64,000 bases of DNA. It comes from Natronobeatus ordinarius (GTDB lineage: Archaea > Halobacteriota > Halobacteria > Halobacteriales > Natrialbaceae). Where the stretch lies: assembly GCF_024362485.1 (NCBI RefSeq), contig NZ_CP101456.1, forward strand, positions 2,542,001 to 2,606,000, written 5' to 3'. The stretch's first letter is position 1. Each line of letters begins with the position of its first letter. The position numbers were made by a program, and so were the translations under genes. Shown in pieces: positions 7,124 to 15,089 of the stretch. The notes beneath the pieces were generated by a model. The model worked only from the letters and a program-made list of their open reading frames with translations. It had not been told where the DNA came from and did not search any database.

Positions 7124-8497
7124 ATGACCGCCGTCGACCTCGTCGTGTCGAACTGCACCGTCGTGACGCCTGCGGGGCGCGTCCCCGACGCCGGCGTCGC
7201 CGTCGAAGACGGGACCATCGTCGCCGTGGGCCGAAGCGATCGGCTTCCCGACGCCGACCGAACCCTCGACGCCGAGGGGAAGGTCCTGGTGCCGGGGATC
7301 GTCGACGCGCACATCCACAACCGCGAACCCGGCCTCGAGTACAAAGAAGACTGGGAGTCGGCGACGCGGGCGGCCGCAGCGGGCGGGGTCACGACCGTCG
7401 TCGGCATGCCGAACACCGACCCCGTGATCGACCGGCCCGAACACCTCGAGCGCAAGTTCGACCGCGGGGAGGCGAGCGCCCACGTCGACTTCGGGACGTT
7501 CGCCGTGATCACCTCCGAGAACCTCCACCGGATTCCGGCGCTCGACGAGGCGGGTGCGACCGGCTTCAAGATCTTCCTCGGCTCGACAGTGGGAGACGTT
7601 CCGGCGCCGACCGACGGCGAGGTGCTCGAGGCGATGGAGCGGGTCCGCGAAACGGGGAAGCGACTCGGCTTTCACGAGGAAAACGGCGAGATCATCGACT
7701 ACACCGAGGCGAAGTTCAGGGAGGAGGGTCGGAACGAACCGATCGACTTCGCCCACTCTCGGCCCGTAATCGCCGAACGCGAGGCGATCGAGCGGATGAT
7801 CACCTTCGCCGAGGAGACCGACGCGGCGGTCCACATGTACCACGTCTCCTCGGGGTCGGGTGCCGAAGCGGTGGCGCGGGGGAAAGCCCGCGGCGTCGAC
7901 GTCACCGCCGAGACCTGCCCCCACTACCTCTGGTTCACCGAGGAGGTGCTCCGGGAGAAAGGCAACGTCGCGCGCATCCAGCCGCCCATCCGCGACGCCG
8001 AAGAGCGAGCGCGGCTGTGGCGCGCCTTCGAGGACGGCGCGATCGACTGCATCGCGACCGACCACGCCCCCCACACCGACGATGAGAAGGGCGTCGACGA
8101 TCCGTTCGGAAACACCTGGGACTCCATCTCGGGGTTCGTCGGCCTCGAGACCGAGGTACCCGTCATGCTCAGCTTCGTGACCGAGGGGCGACTGACGCTC
8201 GAAGAGTGGGTCTACCACCACTCGACTCGGCCGGCCCAGGTCTGGGGCATGTATCCGCAGAAGGGGTCGCTGCAGGTCGGCACCGACGCCGACTTCACGA
8301 TTGTCGACCCCGACCACGAGTGGACGCTCGCGGATCGCCACGAACTCCACTCGAAGAGCACGGTGACGCCGTTCGAGGGCGAGACGTTCGTCGGGAAGGC
8401 GACGACGACCGTCGTCCGTGGGGAAGTGGTGTACGAAGAGGGCGAGGTCGTCGGCGAGTCGGGCTACGGGACACGGGTCTCGAGCGTCGAAGACTGA
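7124..8497 (+). CDS. Cyclic amidohydrolase (dihydroorotase/allantoinase family)
   Basis: This 457-residue protein has the metal-dependent amidohydrolase fold. The first metal ligands are in DAHIHNREPG (His63, His65), the bridging Lys expected to be carbamylated is Lys149 (GFKIFLGS), further metal His residues are His184 (GFHEENG) and His240 (MYHVSS), and the catalytic Asp is Asp313 (ATDHAPHT). Such enzymes hydrolyse cyclic amides such as dihydroorotate, allantoin or hydantoins. Sequence features (MPNTDPVIDRP, CPHYL, QPPIR) are shared by dihydroorotase and allantoinase, and I cannot separate these two by eye. Neighbouring genes give no pyrimidine or purine context. A TATA-like box 28 bases upstream supports the start. 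Confidence 0.85.
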   Translation: MTAVDLVVSNCTVVTPAGRVPDAGVAVEDGTIVAVGRSDRLPDADRTLDAEGKVLVPGIVDAHIHNREPGLEYKEDWESATRAAAAGGVTTVVGMPNTDPVIDRPEHLERKFDRGEASAHVDFGTFAVITSENLHRIPALDEAGATGFKIFLGSTVGDVPAPTDGEVLEAMERVRETGKRLGFHEENGEIIDYTEAKFREEGRNEPIDFAHSRPVIAEREAIERMITFAEETDAAVHMYHVSSGSGAEAVARGKARGVDVTAETCPHYLWFTEEVLREKGNVARIQPPIRDAEERARLWRAFEDGAIDCIATDHAPHTDDEKGVDDPFGNTWDSISGFVGLETEVPVMLSFVTEGRLTLEEWVYHHSTRPAQVWGMYPQKGSLQVGTDADFTIVDPDHEWTLADRHELHSKSTVTPFEGETFVGKATTTVVRGEVVYEEGEVVGESGYGTRVSSVED

Positions 8498-8580
8498 TAC
8501 AGTACCGCTATGTTTCGCATGGTGCAGGGCAGGTCCAGACGCGGGGTTCGGAGCGAGCCGATCAGACTCGGCGTCGGCTT

Positions 8581-8631
8581 CTGATCGGCGACTGCGTCTG
8601 ATCGGCGACTGCGTCTGACCGGCGACTGCGA
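8581..8631. repeat. 17-bp direct tandem repeat, three units
   Basis: The unit ctgatcggcgactgcgt is present at 8581-8597 and 8598-8614 without change, and at 8615-8631 with two changes. It lies in a non-coding stretch after the amidohydrolase gene. The head-to-tail arrangement could be slippage or an iterated binding site. Confidence 0.75.
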
Positions 8632-8832
8632 CTCGCCTCGAGTCGATCCCGCCGTTTCGGCCCAACTCCCCGCGTGACTCCCCTCCACACACCACCAGAA
8701 CAGATTAGTATCGGGTTCGCGAATTTCGTCCCGAGGTCCATGGAGACCACTTCTTTCCGCTAGGCCGGGCTCGCACCGACCGTCCGATCGTCGTGAGCGT
8801 CGCGATCAGCGTCGACCGATGGCGATCCGGAT

Positions 8833-8892
8833 GCCTGGTCCGTGATCGAATTGCCTGATTCGTGATCGAACCGCCCGGTCCGTATTCGACCA
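8833..8892. repeat. 20-bp direct tandem repeat, three units
   Basis: Three imperfect units follow one another: gcctggtccgtgatcgaatt (8833-8852), gcctgattcgtgatcgaacc (8853-8872) and gcccggtccgtattcgacca (8873-8892). They lie 70-130 bases before the hflX start codon, about two helical turns per unit, so a cooperative protein-binding site is possible. Confidence 0.65.
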
Positions 8893-8959
8893 CGCAGCCA
8901 CAGCACTCCCGAGCGAGTGCTGGCACCGAGTTCGAGTATCCACGAACGCAGCACACACA

Positions 8960-10273
8960 ATGTCAACATCGAGAACACGCGGTAGACGTACAGTCGCGGT
9001 GAGCAGATCGAAAGCGGCCCCCGTCGAGACCGACGAGATCCGGGATCTCGTCCGCACCGCCGGCGGGACCGTCGTCGCCGAAGTGACCCAGGTCGGTCCG
9101 GCCGAGCCGGGAACGTACGTCGGCGCCGGAAAACTCGACTCTCTCGCGGCGACCGTCGAGCGCCACGACGTGGCTCGCGTCGTCGTCGACGACGAACTCA
9201 CGCCGGCACAGCACCACGCGATCGCGTCGGCGATGCCCGAGGGAACGGCCGTCGTCGATCGATACCGGCTCGTCCTCGAGATTTTCGAGCGAGGGGCCGG
9301 CTCACGTCGGGCGCAGCTCCAGGTCGAACTGGCCACGCTGCGCTATGAACTCCCGCGGCTGATCGAGTCAGCGGACGAGGGGCTGCTCAACAAACGCACC
9401 GAGAAGGGATCGCCCGTGTACGACGTCCGCGACCGAATCGCCCGCCTCGAGCGGACGCTCGCCGAACTCCCGGACCCGACCGAGCAGTTCCGCGAACGGC
9501 GTCGCGAGGAGGGATTCGACCTCGTCACCATCGCCGGCTACACCAACGCCGGCAAGTCGACGCTGTTGCATCGGCTCGGAGACGACCTCTCGCTCGAGGC
9601 AATCGACTCGAAGCCGGTGGACAGCTCACAAAAGGATGCCACCGCGTCGATCGCTGATCGCCTGTTCGAGACCCTCGAGACGACGACGCGACGGGCCACG
9701 ATCGGCGGTCGTCCCGTTCTCGTGACGGATACGGTCGGATTCGTCGACGACCTGCCACACGACCTCGTCGAGTCGTTCAGCTCGACGCTGTCGGAGGCGG
9801 CCGTAGCGGACGTCGTCGTCCTCGTCGTCGACGCGAGCGATCCACCGGAGCCGTTCCGCGAGCGCCTCACGGTCGCACTCGAGGTCCTGGCCGCCCAGGA
9901 CGTCGACGACGAGCGGCTGGTGACAGTCCTGAACAAGGTGGATCGGCTCTCCTCGAGCGAGCTGGCTCGCCGTCACTCGATCGCCGAGTCGCTCGTTCCG
10001 GACGATGCACAGGATCCCATCCCGGTGAGCGTACTCGAGGGGACGAACCTCGAGGCGCTCTCGGCGGCAATCCAATCCCGACTCCCGGAAGCGCGGGTGA
10101 CGCTCAGCCTTCCCAACTGCGACGAGGCGATGGCGCTTCTCTCGCGGGCGTACGATCGAGCGATCGTCGACGCCGTGGCGTACGAGGGTGACGAGGTCAC
10201 CATCGAGTGTCGCGGCCGGCCGTCGGTACTCGAGCGGTTACGGGCGACGGCCGAGTCCGTCGACCCGGTATGA
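8960..10273 (+). CDS. hflX: GTPase HflX
   Basis: This 437-residue protein has the HflX architecture. The N-terminal domain contains the glycine-rich signature (about residues 30-90: TAGGTVVAEVTQVGP, TYVGAGKLD, VVVDDELTPAQ) and a helical linker (SRRAQLQVELATLRYELPRL). The GTPase domain follows, with G1 GYTNAGKST at 193-201, G3 DTVGFVDDLP and G4 NKVD. HflX binds the large ribosomal subunit and splits or rescues stalled ribosomes, mainly under stress in bacteria; the archaeal role is less clear. The gene converges on the GMP synthase subunit gene with a spacer of about 195 bases that has no recognised feature. Confidence 0.93.
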   Translation: MSTSRTRGRRTVAVSRSKAAPVETDEIRDLVRTAGGTVVAEVTQVGPAEPGTYVGAGKLDSLAATVERHDVARVVVDDELTPAQHHAIASAMPEGTAVVDRYRLVLEIFERGAGSRRAQLQVELATLRYELPRLIESADEGLLNKRTEKGSPVYDVRDRIARLERTLAELPDPTEQFRERRREEGFDLVTIAGYTNAGKSTLLHRLGDDLSLEAIDSKPVDSSQKDATASIADRLFETLETTTRRATIGGRPVLVTDTVGFVDDLPHDLVESFSSTLSEAAVADVVVLVVDASDPPEPFRERLTVALEVLAAQDVDDERLVTVLNKVDRLSSSELARRHSIAESLVPDDAQDPIPVSVLEGTNLEALSAAIQSRLPEARVTLSLPNCDEAMALLSRAYDRAIVDAVAYEGDEVTIECRGRPSVLERLRATAESVDPV

Positions 10274-10467
10274 CCCAGTGCAGATCCCGTGCGTTTCGAC
10301 TACGGGTACGCGACGCATCGACACGTCGTCGCGAGCCGAGATCGAACGCACCGGTGACGCACCACGATCGGTCGCGATGGGATCCACAGGGACAGAAGAC
10401 GGATGGTTCGGACAGACGGGAGCCGAAGTTCGGAGAAAACGCGATTCCGGCGTGTCGCCGCTCGTCG

Positions 10468-11022
10468 TTACGCGGATTCGCAGATCTCGAGGAAGTTCTC
10501 GAAGACCGCCTCACCCTCCTCGGTGTGGGCGACTTCGGGGTGCCACTGGACGCCGTAGCGATGTCGATCGGTATCGCTCATCGCTTCGACGCCGCAGACG
10601 TCGCTGCTCGCGGTGAGTGTGAACCCCTCGGGGAGTTCCTTGACTTCGTCGGCGTGACTCGCCCAGACGCGGGTCTCGGGGGCGAGCGAGCCGATCAGCG
10701 GGTCCTCGGGATCGCGGATTTCGACGGTGACGTCGGCGTAGCCCCCGTAGTCGCCGCTGCCGACGCGGCCGCCGAGTTCTTCGGCCATGAGCTGCATTCC
10801 CAGACAGATGCCGAGGACGGGACGGCCGTCCTCGAGATACTCGGCCGAGCGGCCGACCCGGTCCATGTCGGGACCGCCGGAGAGGATGACGCCGTCGGCG
10901 TCGACCGCTTCGGGTGGGGTGTCGTTGTCGATCAACTCGGCGTCGACGCCGAGGTCGCGAAGTGCCCGGTGCTCGAGGTGGGTGAACTGTCCGTGGTTGT
11001 CCACCACGACGATCTTCGTCAT
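10468..11022 (-). CDS. guaAA: GMP synthase subunit A (glutamine amidotransferase)
   Basis: This 184-residue class I glutamine amidotransferase has the catalytic triad Cys73 (GICLGMQ), His161 and Glu163 (WHPEVAHTEEGE). Length and sequence (VVDNHGQFTHLEHRALRDLG, SGGPDMDR) match the archaeal stand-alone subunit that hydrolyses glutamine and passes ammonia to the separate ATP-pyrophosphatase subunit, converting XMP to GMP. The partner subunit is not in this window, which is usual for haloarchaea. A TATA-like tttttatc on the minus strand (11046-11053) lies about 28 bases before the start, consistent with a leaderless transcript. Confidence 0.93.
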   Translation of the reverse strand: MTKIVVVDNHGQFTHLEHRALRDLGVDAELIDNDTPPEAVDADGVILSGGPDMDRVGRSAEYLEDGRPVLGICLGMQLMAEELGGRVGSGDYGGYADVTVEIRDPEDPLIGSLAPETRVWASHADEVKELPEGFTLTASSDVCGVEAMSDTDRHRYGVQWHPEVAHTEEGEAVFENFLEICESA

Positions 11023-11157
11023 TGACGGCCTGTAGCGACCCAGCCGATAAAAACGGCCCGGACCGCGCCGTCGTGTACACGCTGGCGAGCGTGAAGGGCT
11101 GCCTGCACTAGGCGGCGAATCGTCGACTCCACTCGCCCGGTAAACAAGTAGATTGAA

Positions 11158-11165
11158 GTTATAAC
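11158..11165 (+). promoter_or_regulatory. TATA-like box for the SUMT gene
   Basis: The AT-rich gttataac lies about 22 bases before the ATG at 11184 in a GC-rich surrounding. The spacing predicts transcription starting at or near the start codon. The divergent guaAA gene has its own box at 11046-11053. Confidence 0.4.
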
Positions 11166-11183
11166 AACTTAGCCTTACTACCG

Positions 11184-12044
11184 ATGGAGGACGACAGTGG
11201 TTTTGGATCGAGCGGAACTCGGGCGAGAGTACTGGATCGTGGTTCGTCGCCGTCGGTTCCCGACCGGTCTCGTGCGTCGTCCGGGACGGTCTACCTCGTC
11301 GGGGCTGGCCCGGGCGATCCCGACCTGCTCACCGTCCGAGCCCGGCTGTTGATCGAAACCGCCGACGTGATCCTTCACGACGCGCTGGTCCGAAAGGCGA
11401 TGGTCGAGAGTCTGCCCTCGAGTGCCGAAGTCGTCGACGTGGGCAAACGCGTCGAGTACAAGACGCCCCAGTCGGAGATCAACGAACTGCTGGTCGAGTA
11501 CGCCCGGGCGGGCAACGCCGTCGTCCGGCTGAAAGGCGGCGATCCGTTCGTCTTCGGCCGCGGCGGGGAGGAAGCCCAGCATCTAACCGATCACGGCGTT
11601 CCCTTCCAGGTCGTCCCCGGCGTCTCGAGCGTCCTCGCTGCCCCTGGCGTCTCCGGCATTCCGCTCACCCACCGGGACGTCTCCTCGCGCTTTACCGTCA
11701 TCACGGGCCACGAAACCCCCGCGAAAGACGAGAGCGCGCTCGACTGGGACGCCATCTCGGCGGCCGTCGAGAGCGGCGCCACGTTAGTCATTCTCATGGG
11801 TGTGCGGACCCTCGAGCGAAACGTGAACGCATTGCGTTCACACGGGGTCGACGGCAGGAAACCGGTCGCGCTCGTCCAGAAAGCCACCTGGGCGGACCAG
11901 CACGTCGTCTGCGGGACGCTCGAGACGATCGTCGACGTGGTCGAGGAGGAGTCGGTGAAACCGCCCGCGACGGCGATCGTCGGCGACGTGGCTGCGCTCC
12001 GGGACCAGATCGAGGCACAGCTCGTCCCCTTCGAACCCGCCTGA
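11184..12044 (+). CDS. cobA: Uroporphyrinogen-III C-methyltransferase (SUMT)
   Basis: This 286-residue protein uses SAM to methylate uroporphyrinogen III at C2 and C7, giving precorrin-2, the branch point to siroheme and cobalamin. Family motifs are clear: YLVGAGPGDPDLLTVRA near residue 37, VRLKGGDPFVFGRGGEEA in the middle, and VPGVSSVLAAPGVSGIPLTH. The first about 34 residues are a polar, Ser-rich extension not usual in the family; the TATA box position supports the start used here. It overlaps the next gene (precorrin-2 dehydrogenase) by one base, so the two are very probably co-transcribed. Confidence 0.95.
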   Translation: MEDDSGFGSSGTRARVLDRGSSPSVPDRSRASSGTVYLVGAGPGDPDLLTVRARLLIETADVILHDALVRKAMVESLPSSAEVVDVGKRVEYKTPQSEINELLVEYARAGNAVVRLKGGDPFVFGRGGEEAQHLTDHGVPFQVVPGVSSVLAAPGVSGIPLTHRDVSSRFTVITGHETPAKDESALDWDAISAAVESGATLVILMGVRTLERNVNALRSHGVDGRKPVALVQKATWADQHVVCGTLETIVDVVEEESVKPPATAIVGDVAALRDQIEAQLVPFEPA

Positions 12045-12667
12045 TGCTCCCGCTCTTTCACGACTTCGAGGGGCGTGCGATAGTCGTCGTCGGCGGCGGC
12101 CCCGTCGCCCACCGGAAAGCACGGACGTTCGCCGAGGTGGCCGACGTAACGGTCGTTGCGTCCGAGTTCGTCGACAGGTTCGAGGATCTCGAGTGTACGC
12201 TGGTCCGTCGAACGCTCGAGCCCGCCGAAGCCCCCGAGGTCGTCGCCGGCGCCTCCCTCGTCGTGCCAGCGACGGACGATCAACGGCTCAACGACGCCCT
12301 CGCGGCGGCCGCACGCGAGGCCGGCTGTCTGGTCAACCGGGTCGACGAACGCGGCGACGTCGTGACGCCGAGCCGGGCCGAATCCGATCGAGTGACGGTC
12401 GCGATTTCTACCGACGGGGCGAGCCCTGCCATGTCGAAGTACCTCCGAAAGCGGCTCGAGCCGCTGCTCGAGCGTGCCGATCCGATGGTCGCCCTGCAGG
12501 CGGAGCTTCGCGAGGAGTTGCAGGCAGCCGACGAGGTACCGACAGCGAAGCGCCGTGAAGCCCTCTGGTCGGTCCTCGAGGACGATCGGACGTGGGCGTT
12601 ACTCGAGGACGGCCGCGAGGAGGCGGCTCGAGAACGGGCGTGGGAGTTGATCGACGACCTCGAGTAA
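12044..12667 (+). CDS. Precorrin-2 dehydrogenase (siroheme synthase N-terminal type)
   Basis: This 207-residue protein begins with a Rossmann fold (VVVGGGPVAHRKARTFAEVA) like the CysG/Met8p N-terminal domain. It contains the CysG-like segment VNRVDERGDVVTPSRAESDR and ends with the central helical domain (MSKYLRKRLEPLLERADPMV). It oxidises precorrin-2 to sirohydrochlorin with NAD+; some members also chelate iron. With SUMT directly upstream and CbiX elsewhere in the window, it supplies sirohydrochlorin for cobalt insertion or for siroheme. The start overlaps the SUMT stop codon (TGATG). Confidence 0.92.
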   Translation: MLPLFHDFEGRAIVVVGGGPVAHRKARTFAEVADVTVVASEFVDRFEDLECTLVRRTLEPAEAPEVVAGASLVVPATDDQRLNDALAAAAREAGCLVNRVDERGDVVTPSRAESDRVTVAISTDGASPAMSKYLRKRLEPLLERADPMVALQAELREELQAADEVPTAKRREALWSVLEDDRTWALLEDGREEAARERAWELIDDLE

Positions 12668-12716
12668 GCCATCGGGAGTGTTAGCCCAAACAGTGAAAAC
12701 CTGCTTTCGATAGCAC

Positions 12717-12734
12717 AAACAAAATTGTTTTTAA
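12717..12734 (+). promoter_or_regulatory. TATA-like box with overlapping palindrome before cbiT
   Basis: A perfect inverted repeat, aaacaa (12717-12722) and ttgttt (12725-12730) with an AA centre, overlaps the TATA-like tttttaag (12727-12734). The box lies about 27 bases before the cbiT ATG at 12758, as in leaderless haloarchaeal transcripts. A protein bound to the palindrome would block the promoter, so this is a candidate repressor site for cobalamin genes. Confidence 0.45.
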
Positions 12735-12757
12735 GCATCGGTCGAAGGGTACGGATA

Positions 12758-13315
12758 ATGCCCCAGGTAGCCCTGCCACACGACGCGAAAGCCGGACCGA
12801 CGAAGCCGGAGGTCCGGGCGGTGACACTCGAGAAACTCGCGTTGGAACCGCCGGACCACTTCGTCGACGTCGGCTCCTGTACCGGCTCGATCACCATCGA
12901 GGCGGCTCGCCGGGTCGAGCGCGTGACTGCGATCGAGCGCAACCCCGAACGCCTCGAGGTCACGGAGAAGAACCTTGCGGCCAACGAGTACGACGCCGAC
13001 GTAACGGTGCGTGCAGCCGAGGCGCCCGAGGGCCTGCCCGAAGACGCCGACGCCATGTTCCTCGGCGGCAGTCGCAACTTCGAGGCCGTGCTTGACCACG
13101 CCGTCGAGACCGACGTCGACCGGATCGTGATGAACGTCGCCCGTCTGGAGGTCGCCGGCCGGGCCGTCGAGGCCTTCCGCGAGCGCGGTATTCTCGAGGG
13201 GGTCGTCCAGTTGCAGGTGAGCCACGGCTACGAACTCGTCGGCGCGACGAGTTTCGATTCACAGAACCCGGTCTACATGGTCGTCGGCCGCCGGGACGCG
13301 GAGGGATTGGCGTGA
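12758..13315 (+). CDS. cbiT: Cobalt-precorrin-6B/7 C15-methyltransferase (decarboxylating)
   Basis: This 185-residue SAM-dependent methyltransferase has a class I Rossmann fold with the SAM loop DVGSCTGSITIEAAR and the following acidic strand VTAIERNPERLEV. The N-terminal PHDAKAGPTKPEVRAVTLEK matches the CbiT family. It methylates C15 and decarboxylates the acetate side chain at C12 of the corrin ring. It opens a tightly overlapping operon with cbiL and cbiF. The start was placed at the Met preceded by a TATA-like box at the right distance; an earlier in-frame start would lie on the box itself. Confidence 0.93.
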   Translation: MPQVALPHDAKAGPTKPEVRAVTLEKLALEPPDHFVDVGSCTGSITIEAARRVERVTAIERNPERLEVTEKNLAANEYDADVTVRAAEAPEGLPEDADAMFLGGSRNFEAVLDHAVETDVDRIVMNVARLEVAGRAVEAFRERGILEGVVQLQVSHGYELVGATSFDSQNPVYMVVGRRDAEGLA

Positions 13316-14052
13316 CCGTCTACGGTGTGGGGCTTGGCCCCGGCGACGGCGAACTGGTGACCGTCAAGGGTAAGCGCGTCCTCAAGGACGCCGAGATCGT
13401 CTACTCGCCCGGTCGCCTCTCGCGGTCGGTTGCACTCGAGTACGTCGACGAATCGAAGATCGGCGACCTCGATTTCCCGATGACTCGCGATCCAGAGGAG
13501 TTGCGAAGTGCCTGGAAGGAGGCCGCCGAAGCGGTCGCAGCACAGGCGCGCGAGAAGGACGTTGCGTTCGTCACGCTCGGCGACCCCAACGTCTACTCGA
13601 CGTTCGGCCACCTTCGCCGGACGCTGGATACCTTCCACCCCGACGTGGACCTCGAGGTCGTCCCCGGCGTGAGCGCGATGACCGCCTTCGCGACGGCGCT
13701 GGGCGTCGAGATCGAGTCCGGGACGGGGCTGGCACTCCGGGAGGCTGCCAACGGAGCAGCACCGACGGGCCCCGACAGGATGGTCCTGTTCAAGGTCACC
13801 GACGCACCGACCACGTACGAGAAACTGACCGAAGCGGGCTACGACGTTCGCTTCGGTCGGCGACTGTTCATGGAACAGGGCGAGACGATCGTCACCGATG
13901 ATCCCGAAGAGATCGACGAGCGAGACTACTACACGCTCGCGTATGCGGAGCGGGACGGCCTCGAGCGCGACCTCGCGACGGTGAAGTTCGACGTCGACGA
14001 GGGAGCGGAGACGGACGGAGACGCAGCCGCCGAATCGGAGGGCTCGGCATGA
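13312..14052 (+). CDS. cbiL: Cobalt-factor II / precorrin-2 C20-methyltransferase
   Basis: This 246-residue protein belongs to the tetrapyrrole methylase superfamily. It has the N-terminal VYGVGLGPGDGELVTVKGKR, the FVTLGDPNVYSTFGHL loop and VVPGVSAMTAFATALG. The pattern with SPGRLSRS and EDP-like segments is that of CbiL/CobI, which adds the methyl group at C20. It starts with GTG and overlaps the cbiT stop codon by four bases (GTGA), and its end overlaps cbiF in the same way. The C-terminal about 25 residues form a disordered acidic tail, common in halophilic proteins. Confidence 0.93.
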   Translation: MTVYGVGLGPGDGELVTVKGKRVLKDAEIVYSPGRLSRSVALEYVDESKIGDLDFPMTRDPEELRSAWKEAAEAVAAQAREKDVAFVTLGDPNVYSTFGHLRRTLDTFHPDVDLEVVPGVSAMTAFATALGVEIESGTGLALREAANGAAPTGPDRMVLFKVTDAPTTYEKLTEAGYDVRFGRRLFMEQGETIVTDDPEEIDERDYYTLAYAERDGLERDLATVKFDVDEGAETDGDAAAESEGSA

Positions 14053-14852
14053 GCGACGACGCGGAATCCAGTGACGGTGAGACCCAGTACACCGCGGGTG
14101 ACGTCCGCGAGGGGATCCCCTTCGTCGGTGCGGGCCCCGGCGATCCGGGTCTGCTGACCGTCACGGGCAAGGGGCTGCTCGAGGCCGCAGACCTCGTCGT
14201 CCACGCCGGCTCGCTGGTCAACAGCGAGCTGCTGGACGAATACTGTGCGGATGCCGAACTGGTCAACTCCGTCGGCAAGGATCTCGAGGAACTGATCCCG
14301 CTGATGGCGACTGCCTACCACGAGAGTCGGGAGGTCGTTCGCCTCCACAGCGGCGACCCCGCGATCTACGGGGCCGCACTCGAGCAGATGGACGCCCTCG
14401 AAGCCGAGGACGTGCCGACCTACTTCGTCCCCGGCGTCACCTCCTCCTTCGCGGCGAGTGCCACCCTCGGGACGCAACTGACGCTGAACGAGGTCGCCAA
14501 CCACGTGGCGTTCACCCGCCCGCAGGGCAAGACCCTGACCGAGGAGGAAGACCACATCAGCGACTTCGTCGGGATGGGCGACGTGACGACCTGCATCTAC
14601 CTGGGCACCCACGCGGTTCGCGACACGATGGATCGGCTGCTCGAGGACGGTCACGACCCCGAGACTCCCGTGGCAGTCGTCTACCACGCCTCCTGGCCCG
14701 ACGAGGACGTGATGACCGGGACGATCGAGACGATCGCCGACACGGTCGAGGGGGCCGGCTATCGCGCCTCCGCGCTGGTCCTGATCGGCGAGGCCGTAAC
14801 GGGTGCGGGCTACGAACGGTCCTACCTCTACGGCGAGTGGGCGAACCGCTGA
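14049..14852 (+). CDS. cbiF: Cobalt-precorrin-4 C11-methyltransferase
   Basis: This 267-residue tetrapyrrole methylase has IPFVGAGPGDPGLLTVTGKG, the segment VVHAGSLVNSELL typical of CbiF/CobM, VRLHSGDPAIYGA, and PTYFVPGVTSSFAASATLG. It transfers a methyl group to C11 of cobalt-precorrin-4. It is the last gene of the cbiTLF block. In the cobalamin clusters I know from haloarchaea, cbiG would follow directly, but here cbiG lies 23 kb further on. Confidence 0.93.
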   Translation: MSDDAESSDGETQYTAGDVREGIPFVGAGPGDPGLLTVTGKGLLEAADLVVHAGSLVNSELLDEYCADAELVNSVGKDLEELIPLMATAYHESREVVRLHSGDPAIYGAALEQMDALEAEDVPTYFVPGVTSSFAASATLGTQLTLNEVANHVAFTRPQGKTLTEEEDHISDFVGMGDVTTCIYLGTHAVRDTMDRLLEDGHDPETPVAVVYHASWPDEDVMTGTIETIADTVEGAGYRASALVLIGEAVTGAGYERSYLYGEWANR

Positions 14853-15089
14853 TCGCCGAGAGCCGACACTGGTACACCGAGTCGACCACGCGTCGGCTAC
14901 GACCGTTGCCGTGTCCGGAACCGACGCCGGGTGATCGCTGCCCCGTTCGAACGACCACCGGTAACACGGAACAGCGATCCGTATCAAGCCCCCGTTCCAT
15001 TGGCCGCAAACTGTCTACCGATAATCCATAACAGGTGTAATTATATACAGCCAGTAATTACCGTCTATTAGCACCGGAAATTCGATCAT
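14853..15089 (+). promoter_or_regulatory. Spacer with TATA-like region before tfb
   Basis: The end of this spacer is much more AT-rich than the rest. The TATA-like aattatata lies about 50 bases before the first possible start codon of the TFB gene (15090). The AT-rich boundary immediately after cbiF marks the left side of the block that separates the two cobalamin gene groups. Confidence 0.35.

Larger units (their letters stand above)
8498..8959. other. Intergenic region with two short tandem repeats
   Basis: This spacer of about 460 bases separates the amidohydrolase and hflX genes. It holds a 17-bp and a 20-bp tandem repeat, annotated separately, and no reading frame with a recognisable protein. 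No clear TATA box was found before hflX. The region could carry an RNA or regulatory sites, but nothing shows that directly. Confidence 0.5.

Noticed and set aside
6962-8695. A long minus-strand reading frame upstream of and continuous with the epimerase frame
   Set aside because: It runs antisense to the amidohydrolase gene and has no domain of its own. The epimerase clearly begins at 6961 with its Rossmann fold, and a TATA-like box lies just before that start.
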